Shown here in pieces: positions 56,496 to 64,000 of a stretch of DNA of 64,000 nt. Source of the stretch: Prorocentrum cordatum (lineage: Eukaryota; Sar; Dinophyceae; Prorocentrales; Prorocentraceae); assembly GCA_963575745.1 (NCBI GenBank), contig CAUYUJ010016059.1:1729849-1793848 (forward strand), read 5' to 3'. The position numbers were made by a program, and so were the translations under genes. The notes under the pieces are model-generated. The model worked only from the letters and a program-made list of their open reading frames with translations, was not told the DNA's origin and ran no database searches. The first letter of the stretch is position 1. Each line of letters starts with the position of its first letter.

Positions 56496-56639
56496 GACTG
56501 GTCGCTCTTACCTGCTCGCCTGCCGTTCAACACGTAGATGCCGAACCCTCTGTGCCGATCTTCTTCGTCTTTGACCTTGCCCCTTTGGGGGTATATCGTT
56601 CTTACTTGCCAGGTGCACTTAGCGCAGCCCCTAAACTTA

Positions 56640-57980
56640 CCCTGGCGAAGGACCCAACCATACGCAAGTGTGAGAACCGCAGGGCAGGTGGGACGAAGCA
56701 AGGTGAATTCTAAATGGGGCCACGATCCGTGTGAGGGCTGCGCCAAAATGAGGCGGGGCCGCAATTCGAACCCTGCCACTGGGGCCTTCAGTGAAGCTCC
56801 CTATGGGGCCACGAAACGTGTGAAGGGTGTGCCGAAATGGGGCGGGGCCGCCACGTGAACCCTGCCACTGGGGCTTTCGGTGGAGCTCCCTGTGGGGCCA
56901 CGAACCATGTGAGCGGTGCGCCAAAATGGGGCTGGGCCGCCATGCGAACCATGTCGTTGGGACCTTCAGTGGAGCTCCCTGTGGGGCCATGAAACGTGCG
57001 AGGGGTGCGCCCAAACGCGGGGCTGCCATGCGAATCCTGCCACTGGGGTCTTTGGTGGAGTTCCCTATGAGGCCACAAACCGTGTGAGGGGTGCGCCCAA
57101 ATGAGGCGGGGCCGCCATGCGAAGCTGCCATTGGGACCTTCAGTGGAGCTCCCTATGGGGCCACGACACCTATGAGTGGTTCGCAAAAATGGGGCTAGGC
57201 CGTCTTGCGAACCCTGCCATTGGAGCTTCTGGTGGAGCTCCCTGCGGGGCCACGAGCCGTGTGATGGGCGCGCCACAAACAAGGCGGGGCCGCCATGTGA
57301 ACCCTGCCACTGGGGCCTCCGGTGGAGCCCCCTATGGGGCCACGAACCGTGTGAAGGGTGCGACAAAATGAGGCGCGGGGCGCCACGCGAACCCTGCCAC
57401 AGGCGCCTTCGGTGGAGCTCCCTATGGGTCCACGAACGGTGTGAGGGGTTCCCAAAATGGCGCGGGGCCGCCATGCGAACCCTGCCACTGGGGCCTTCGA
57501 TTGAGCTCATTATGGGGCCACGAACCGTGTGAGGGGTGCGCCCAAATAGGGCAAGGCCGCCATGCGAACCCTGCCACTGGGGCTTCCAGTGGAGCTTTCT
57601 GTGGGGCCACGAACCGTGTGAGGGGTGCGCCCAAACGCGGGGCTGCCATGCGAACCCTGCCACTGGGGCCTTCGGTGGAGCTCCCTATGGGGCCCCCAAA
57701 TGGCGCGGGGCCGCCATGCGAACCCTGCCACTGGGGCCTTCGGTGGAGCCCCCTATGGGGCCACGAACCGTGTGAGGGGAGCGCCACAACGGGGCGGGCC
57801 GCCATGCGAACCCTGCCACTGGGGCCTTCGGTGGAGCTCCCTATGGGGCCACGAAACGTCGTACTGGGTGGGTGAAACGCATGGAGGAAGGAAGAGGGGG
57901 GAGGGGGAGGAAGGAGGGAGGAGGGACGCGGGGACCGTCTGGTCAAAACGAGGACCTAGCACCACAGGATGGGGAATACG
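56640..57980 (+). repeat. ~88-bp tandem array, about 13 copies, related to the 77-bp array
   Basis: The anchor CTATGGGGCCACGA (or CTGTGG) starts at 56811, 56890, 56979, 57065, 57153, 57242, 57332, 57423, 57510, 57599, 57685, 57753 and 57841. Steps are 79-91 bp, with one of 68. The core CACTGGGGCCTTCGGTGGAG, CTCCCTATGGGG is shared with the minus strand of the 77-bp array; the rest of the unit differs. Both flanks (56,640-56,690 and 57,925-57,975) also match those of the 77-bp array. Copies here are more diverged than in the 77-bp array. Frames are open on both strands; no protein is called. Confidence 0.88.
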
Positions 57981-58142
57981 GAAAGCGAGGGCGGATGGAA
58001 CGGGAAGGGAGAATAATGGAGCACGAGAGAAATTAGCAGGAGGGGGGTCAGGAGCAGAAAACACGTAGCAAAACCAGACGGGCAGATCGTGCGGGAAGAC
58101 CCAAGCGGGCGGGTCGGGAAGGCGGGTGCAGCCGTCCAGGTC

Positions 58143-58577
58143 GAGCGGGCGGGCTGTTGAAGCTTAAGTTTTGCATACATCGCGAGGAAGTCTCGAGCGA
58201 TAACGCGATTCCCAAGTAAATCGCAATAGAGTCCAAAGAAAGAGCGTGATTCCTGAGTGTCGAGGGTGCGGTGTCTGAGTACATTGGGAGGAAGTACCAC
58301 GCGAGAGCGCGATGTATGTATACATTGAGACATTCCTGCGCGAGAGTGCGATTTGGAATACATTGTCAGGAAGTATCAAGCGGGTGCCTGTGGTTGTTGT
58401 AGCCGTGGGGGCAAACACACAGTTTGAGCAGGAATCGTATCTTTGGTATACAACCCGGATGCGAGCCCCGAGGGAGCATCTTAATTGAACAACGCATTGT
58501 GCACCGGTGGGGGGATTAGCAACAAGTATTATTCGAGAGTGAGAGTTCAATTACAATAACAACAACGACAACAACTA
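58143..58577. mobile_element. Dispersed TTG/CAA element, copy 2
   Basis: Begins GAGCGGGCGGGCTGTTGAAGC and has four GAGGAAGT...GCGATT units. GTTTGAGCAGGAAT lies at about 58,422, GGATGCGAGCCCC at about 58,450, GCATTGTGCACCGGTG at about 58,494 and GAGTGAGAGTTCAATTAC at about 58,536, ending in ACAACAAC. It lies directly after the flank of the 88-bp array. Confidence 0.65.
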
Positions 58578-59459
58578 TAGTAATCCTTTTAATGTTGTTC
58601 GTCGTACCTCCTTGGGGTACATTTTTACCTGCAACCTTTATTTTGTGCTGCCTCTAAGTCGGGTGCTGCTAGAGGTTCCCTTGGGCCGAGGTGCCCCTAG
58701 GGGCGCCAGGTATGATTTTGCGCCTAACGTTCAGACAACGCCTCTGCGTTGAAGCGGCGTGCAGGGGTTCGTCCCGGACGCGCATGATGCTAGAACCTGT
58801 GCGCGAGATGCTCGTTTTGTGCTTTCCAGGGGTGCTTTAGTTCGGGCCCAAGGTAAGAACGCATTCTTGAAATGGGGCCACCCGTTCATATCGTCCGCCG
58901 TCTTCCAAACATCGCGAAGCATCGAGAATGTCAGTGGTGCGTTTGGCGGGGGGAGTCGGGTAACTTCGCAGGCGTGCTCATGGAGACCAACAGGTGCCGT
59001 GCGGTAGGCCCTGACACCCGCCGGCCGCATCGGCCGCGGGCGGCTGCGGGCGCGGAACTACATGGTCGGATCTGCTGCGTTGTTGCTGCGTCGGCCGCGG
59101 GCGCGAACTACATGGTAGGATCTCGTTCAGCGAGCGTTCCTTCGTGCATGAGGGCATGGGCGGGTTTCTCCGTGGAGGAATTCTTCACAGCGTGGTGAAG
59201 TATATCAGAGTGAGGAGGCCGAATGGTCTTACAGTGTCCCTGGGTGCGCAGCTGAAGTGGGGATCCACGGTGAGGATTCTGCTTGCTGTTGTTTTTGTTG
59301 TTGTCGTCGTCCTGGCGGTTTGGTCGCGTCGCGGGTGGGTCGCGGCGCGGGCGGGTCGCGGCGCGGGTGGATCTCGGGTGGTTTGCGGCGCCGATGGGTC
59401 GCGAGTGGGTCGCGGGTGGGTTGCAGGCGGGTCGCTGCGTGGGTGAATCGTTCGGTCCC
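58578..59459. other. Unassigned sequence
   Basis: Repeated GGATCT...GGCCGCGGGCG around 59,020-59,130, a GTTGTTGTCGTCGTC run at 59,285-59,310 and GGGTCGCGGCGCG repeats at 59,330-59,440. Frames (to 108 aa) have no motif. Confidence 0.35.
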
Positions 59460-60010
59460 CTCAGTCACCGCTCTGGGGGCCCTGTGGGAGCTGTCTTGGG
59501 GCCTCCTTGGGGCCGTCTGAGAGCCCTAGGAAGGACCCAAGGGGGCCTCAAGACGGTTCCAAGAGTGCCCCAAGACAGCTCCAAGAGGGCCCCAAGAAGG
59601 CCCCAAGATCATTCACGCCAGATGGGCTTCGCGCGACCGCTCTTGGGGTCCTCTTGGGGCGGTCTCAGGGTCCTCTTGGAGCCGTCTGAGGGCCTTCAGG
59701 ACTTGGGAAGCCCAAGTAGACCCCAAGACAGCTCCAGTGCCCCGAAAGGCCCAAGGGGACCCCGAGACGGTTCCAAGAGGACCCCCAGAGCGGTCACGCG
59801 AAGCCTCTCTTGCGTGACCGATTTGGGGGCTTTCTTTGGAGCCTTTTTCCGGCCCTCTTGGGGGCCTCTTGGAGCCCTCTCGAAGCCTTCTTGGACCTTT
59901 GCCAGGACCCGCGGAGGGGCCAAAACGGGCCCCAAGACAGCACCAAGAGGCTCCCAAAAGGGCCCCAGAGGCCCCCAAGAGTGCCCCCAGACCGGTCGAA
60001 AACATCCCGA
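59460..60010. repeat. Module block that changes orientation about five times
   Basis: CTTGG orientation at 59,484-59,520, CCAAG at 59,530-59,612, CTTGG at 59,640-59,708, CCAAG at 59,709-59,790, CTTGG at 59,822-59,905 and CCAAG at 59,925-59,990. The hairpin CGGTCACGC...GCGTGACCG sits at one turn (about 59,791-59,821). Confidence 0.85.
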
Positions 60011-60408
60011 GCTTTCAAAACTTATTGAAAAAAATCCGGAAATCTCCAAACGCAGGGGCCCTTACCTACTTTGAAAGATCAGACGTCGGGGGGGGGGGGG
60101 GGATTTCCAAGGATAAGGGGCCGCTCCGGGCTCCTCGGGGGGTGGTCGGAGGAGCTCGGAGGGGCTCAGAAGAGCTTGCCGGGCAGTTCGGCGCTGCGGC
60201 GCGCTCGGGTCGCAACGTGATCCCCTACACCGTCTGCCGTGTCTCTTTTCCCCGCCCCCCCTGTTTCGACGAGGTTTAGTTCGACGAGGACGTAAATTGA
60301 CGAATCTTCATTTCAAGATTTGCACAGAGTTGCCGTCGTCAGAACAAGCTTCCCCTCCCGAGAAGATTGGTCAAACTTTTTCGCGAGGATGTTTCGAAAA
60401 GTTGCTCG
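60011..60408. other. Unassigned sequence
   Basis: Includes a G run at 60,090-60,102 and GACGAGG repeats at 60,269-60,290. No gene is recognised. Confidence 0.3.
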
Positions 60409-60448
60409 CGTCAAATCTCGTCAAATATCGTCACATGTCGTCATATCT
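60409..60448. repeat. Four tandem 10-bp units CGTCAAATCT
   Basis: CGTCAAATCT, CGTCAAATAT, CGTCACATGT and CGTCATATCT in direct succession; further CGTCAAA words occur at 60,461 and 60,493. Confidence 0.8.
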
Positions 60449-60546
60449 CGGTTTCAACTTCGTCAAACTAAGATTCTTCAGCTCGCGTCATCGTCAAAAT
60501 TGCCTGAGAGGGCCCGAAGAGAGTTCACATCGAGCGTTAGCAAGCG

Positions 60547-60581
60547 TCGCGCCAAACTCCGCTAGACGGAGTTTGGCGCGA
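60547..60581. other. Perfect 15-bp inverted repeat
   Basis: TCGCGCCAAACTCCG, loop CTAGA, CGGAGTTTGGCGCGA. It could form a stable hairpin in DNA or RNA; its role is unknown. Confidence 0.8.
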
Positions 60582-61212
60582 TGCGTGGTGCGCCCCTCTA
60601 GGGCCCCCCGTTGGGCCGCTCTCGGGGCCCCCTCGGGCCCCCTGTGGCATCTTTTGGCCTCCCCCATGGGGCCTTCCACAAGCTTCTGGGGGGGGGGTCC
60701 GAGAGCACCCCCCAGTGAAGACGTGGCCCTCAAACGTTCTACGCCCACAGGGTTGTGGGCTGGAGAAACCGAAGGGCCGTTTCAGCTATAGGGACTTGCA
60801 TCGCGTTGCAGGGTCTCTCGCAGGGTATTGCATGGTATTGCAAGTTCTGAAGGCTCTTGGCGATGTTTTTGCAGGGGTCTCTTTCTGGTTTTTATTTGTT
60901 TACGCCGGGCGGCTGCAGAGTTTTTTGCAAGATCTTTGCGCGGGAGCTTTCGCAGGGGTCGTCGAGTACGTTGGCGCTCTGGGATGGGGGGCACCGCGCG
61001 CGACCGCTTGTTCGACCGGCCGCGCGGCTGTTCCGCGGGGGGCGGACTCGAGCAACGCAATTTGCGAAGACTCAGTCTTCGTCCGATCCCGGTTCTTGGC
61101 TCGAATTGCTCCCCCGGGGGCTCCCGATCCCGGGGGCGCCTTTTTTTGCGGGCGCGTCTAGCCACTCCCGATTACGACAGGAGGAAAAAGGACGGATGGA
61201 AGGAATGGACAA
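60582..61212. other. Unassigned sequence
   Basis: Frames to 148 aa on + (60,715-61,161) include a hydrophobic stretch (FAGVSFWFLFVYAG) but no family motif. Short CTCGGGGCCCCCTCGGGCCCCC units at 60,620-60,650. Confidence 0.3.
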
Positions 61213-61872
61213 GGGGCGGGCGGGTTGCTGAAGCGCGCGTCCTGCAATGGTCGCGAGGGCGTTTCGAATAATAGCGCGATTCCCATATAAATCGCAAAGA
61301 GATCCACGGCGAAAGCCTGATTCCTGCCTCTGAATAAATTGCGTCGAGGTCCCACGTTCGATCGCGATGCGCGCGTGCATTGTGAGGAAGTCCCGCGCGA
61401 TAGTGCCATTTGGAATAAATGGTCAGGAAGTATCAAGCGGGAGCCGTTGTTGTTGAAGACGGGGGACAACAACGCAGTTTGAGCAGGAATTTTTCTTTAT
61501 TAGAACAAGCCAGATGCGAGCCCAGACCGAGCATTTCAATTGAAAAACACATTGTGCACAGGTGATGTTGGGAAGTCCCGCTTCAGTTTGTGGGGGAGCC
61601 AGAGGCACAGTTTCGTGACACTGCAGCTTCCCATGTAAAGAACGCGGTGCGAGCCCCGGGAGAATTATTGTTTTATTAGAAATGAGATGGTTACGGGGCT
61701 CGGGGGATCAACGGTATTCATTTTTTGAAGAAATGGGAATCCAGCGACAGCAGCATCAGCAACACCAACAAAGCAACACCAACGACAACAAGGACGACGA
61801 CGACAACACCAACAGCAACATCATCAGCAACAGCAGCAACGACACCAACAGCAGCAACAACAATCCGCACCG
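61213..61872. mobile_element. Dispersed TTG/CAA element, copy 3
   Basis: Begins GGGGCGGGCGGGTTGCTGAAGC and has GAGGAAGTCCCGCGCGATAG units and a GTTGTTGTTG stretch (61,446). CGCAGTTTGAGCAGGAAT lies at about 61,472, CAGATGCGAGCCC at about 61,511, CATTGTGCACAGGTG at about 61,551 and GGTTACGGGGCTCGGGGGATC at about 61,690, ending in degenerate (CAA/CAG)n at 61,745-61,865. A ~100-bp segment (61,565-61,670) is extra compared with copy 2. Confidence 0.6.
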
Positions 61873-63102
61873 CGGAAGCCCACTTCAGTCACGAACCCAG
61901 GGACAGGGAGCGACCGTTCGGCCTCCTCACTCTAACCGTGACCCGCAAGGGTGCGACGATGACCCCGCTGCTCACGGATCGGTCTAGGCCAGCGGGTTAG
62001 TTGCCTTTCTCCAGGCAGCGACCCGAGGGTTTGAACTCAACCGCGCACCACAGGGCGCGATGCGCGAAGTTGGGCGACTTAGGTTAAGTAGGATCCTGTG
62101 CGAAAGCCAGGGGGACAAAGCGAAGGTTCAGACACCAGCGACCATGCTCAGAGCAAAGACGTCTCCGCTCCGTGGTACTTGAATGCTGGTATACGTCGCC
62201 CACCACCAAGCCTTCGATCGTGATAGGAGATGCATGAGCAGCCCCCTTCCCCGCGCCCTTTGGCATTACTGGGCCAGTCGCGATTTCCCATATGTAAAGT
62301 GAGTGCCACCGCGGGCAGGTCTTACCGTTGCAGGAGCTGGTTGCTTGCAGCGCCCACATCCAGGCACCAAAGGCCCCTTTCTCAATGTGTATCGGGCGGC
62401 TGGGGAAGGGAGGGATGGGCGTGTGTTACTTCGCCCTGGAATCCTCAGCCGTTGTTTCGTCGCCTCCCACCTCCTGGCTTGACCTCCGTTGTCTCCCCTC
62501 ATCCTCTCCTTCCTTTTCTTTCTCCCAAAGGGTCGTGCGCAATCTCCGTAGCCGTTGTGTGCATCAAACCAGGCTTGCGCATGCCGTTCAAGTGCCGTTT
62601 GTTCGATTGTGCTTTGCTTGTGTTCAGCAGTGGCATTCACACATGGTTCGGTTGTCAAAAAATTCAAGTCGTTCCGCGTATCCCCAGCAGCGTGTCCCAG
62701 CCTCGTTCTTACCGCCCTCTGGACTTTTCCTTGCGGGCCGCGAATCAAAAAAAGTATTCCCAGCAGCTTTGGCAGGAACGTGTTTGTGCCACCTTCTCTT
62801 TGGCAAGCCTGCTGCCTGCAGTGTGGTGATGCCGCCTGCTGGAACGCGACTGGGGCCTATCATTGCTGCCGCTGCCCTCCTGCTGTGCCGTTCTCCTCCT
62901 CCGCCTCCCCCCCCTCGCCCTGGTCTCTTCGCTCCTGCCTCCCCCCCCCCCCCGTTCTCCTCCTCCTTCTCCTCCTCCGCCTCCCCCCTCCTCCGCCTCC
63001 TGGTCTCTTCGCTCCTGCCTCCTGGGATCTGTGCCGAGTCGGTTCGCCGAGGGACCGCCGTGCCTGGCCGACGCGGTGCGGCTGGCGCGCGCCCGGCCCT
63101 CC
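61873..63102. other. 1.2 kb of unassigned sequence
   Basis: Frames to 307 aa on + (62,328-63,251) run into TCC-rich sequence and the TIR element, and have no motif. A segment at about 62,710-62,760 (CCCTCTGGACTTTTCCTTGCGGGCCGC) recurs at about 63,446-63,500, which points to a duplication. TCC/CTCC runs at 62,876-63,000. Confidence 0.35.
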
Positions 63103-63391
63103 CTCTCTCCTCCCTCCTCCTCGTCCTCTGCTCGTTTTCCCCATTTCTCTCGGGTCGGGCGAAAGGGGGGGATTGGGAAAGGGGGGGTTACGAAATTTGC
63201 TGCATGCAGCTGGTTTCGGCCCCACCGAGGGGCCCATTCCTCGATACATAGCCGCCTCCGGCGCCGGGAGGCGCCGGGAAAATCAGCTACGGGAGCTGAT
63301 TCTCAAACCCCCCCTTTGCTATCCCCCCCTTTCGCCCGACCCGACTCTCTCCTCCCTCCTCCTCGTCCTCTGCTCGTTTTCCCCATTTCTC
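63103..63391. mobile_element. 195-bp TIR element, family 1, copy 2, with 47-bp direct repeats
   Basis: The element proper is 63,150-63,344, same ends and length as copy 1. Immediately outside lie two identical 47-bp sequences, 63,103-63,149 and 63,345-63,391 (CTCTCTCCTCCC...CCATTTCTC). They abut the TIR ends exactly, so they look like a very long target duplication; copy 1 has only five bases. Confidence 0.85.
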
Positions 63392-63599
63392 CCCAATGTG
63401 CACGAATTATCTGGCTCTGTGCCCCAGTTTGCCTGATTGACACGCCCTCTGGACTTCCCCTTGCGGGCCGCAGAACCAAACAAACATATCCCCAGCAGCC
63501 CGTCCAGATACGGAGCCCCGGCGAGGTGCTTTGATCAGAGACGTGGAGGAGCACGCAGTGGAATGAAGGGTTGGGGAAGGAGGATAGGGTTGGGGAAGG

Positions 63600-63767
63600 A
63601 GGATGCGGAATCGGTGAAGGAGGAGGAGGGGGAGGAGGGAGGAGGAATCGGAGGAGGAGCAAGAGGAGAAGGAGCAGGAGGAGAAGGGGGAGGGGGAGGG
63701 GAAGGACGGAGGAGGGATGAGGAGGAATAGTATGCCGATGGGGGAGGAGGAGGAGGAGAAGGAGGAG

Positions 63768-63798
<31 letters not shown>

Positions 63799-63835
63799 GG
63801 AGGAGGAGAGGGAAGAGGAGGAGCAGGAGGGCGAG
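63600..63835. repeat. GGA tract
   Basis: Degenerate (GGA)n with GAA and GCA variants. GGGTTGGGGAAGGAGGAT is repeated in tandem at 63,568-63,605 just before it. Confidence 0.9.
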
Positions 63836-63879
63836 CAGACATGCCAGAGGTCTTTTGGATGCTGCTCGGAGTCTCGTCG

Positions 63880-64000
63880 GATGTCTCCTGAGAGCTTCTC
63901 TGAGTCCTCTTGGGGCGTCTTGGGGGCCAGGAGCCCCTTGAAGCGTCGTGAGTTCCTCGGGGCATCCACCCATGCCTTTTGGGAGCCCTTTTGAGACCTC
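63880..64000 (+). repeat. CTTGG module block running off the window end
   Basis: GTCCTCTTGGGGCGTCTTGGGGGCC at about 63,906-63,931, then looser units to the window edge. Confidence 0.65.

Noticed and set aside
1-64000. tRNA, rRNA and telomere repeats
   Set aside because: I looked for T-loop words, rRNA-like stretches and TTTAGGG-type arrays and found none I could support by eye; a covariance-model scan would settle it.

Overview
This looks like nuclear DNA of a dinoflagellate, not a bacterium, plasmid or phage. Three signs point there: a near-perfect copy of the dinoflagellate spliced leader at 22,426-22,446; several decayed retroelements of dinoflagellate type (Ty1/copia; a non-LTR element with RNase H; a reverse transcriptase plus tyrosine recombinase plus methyltransferase-like element); and a very repeat-rich, GC-rich landscape with small terminal-inverted-repeat (TIR) elements flanked by short direct repeats. 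A high-GC dinoflagellate such as Prorocentrum is possible, but the species cannot be told from the sequence. No operon, rRNA gene, tRNA gene or CRISPR array was recognised. Most long open frames are by-products of stop-free repeats.

Layout. 1-2.2 kb: 3' part of an open copia-like polyprotein (RT and RNase H). 2.6-9.26 kb: about 15.5 tandem copies of a ~427-bp unit. 9.75-14.85 kb: a second copia-like element, much frameshifted (gag knuckle, protease, integrase, RT, then an ART-like tail). 15.0-20.6 kb: 12-bp repeats, a 195-bp TIR element and unassigned sequence. 20.7-30.1 kb: blocks of a 10-11-bp motif beside TA/TACA repeats, the spliced-leader relic with two unrecognised ORFs, a decayed non-LTR retrotransposon end, and an extreme G/C-skewed double palindrome. 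30.1-36.35 kb: one long decayed retroelement. 36.7-44.3 kb: TA repeat, motif blocks, a hairpin insertion, a 206-bp TIR element and a 77-bp tandem array. 44.5-55.6 kb: CAT and GGA/TCC trinucleotide tracts with three more 206-bp-family elements. 55.9-61.9 kb: three copies of a dispersed element ending in CAA repeats, and an ~88-bp array related to the 77-bp one. 62-64 kb: second copy of the 195-bp TIR element, then GGA and motif blocks.

The main unexplained signal is a motif, roughly CTTGGGGCCGT, repeated every 10 or 11 bp (hand-counted mean about 10.5, one turn of B-DNA). TT steps lie about 5 bp out of phase with GC steps. It makes up the 427-bp array and recurs in either orientation at about ten other places. 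It explains why all six frames are open there, and it suggests a structural rather than coding role. The second strong signal is two TIR element families with matching ends (TCGGG...CCCGA) and target duplications that can be read exactly.
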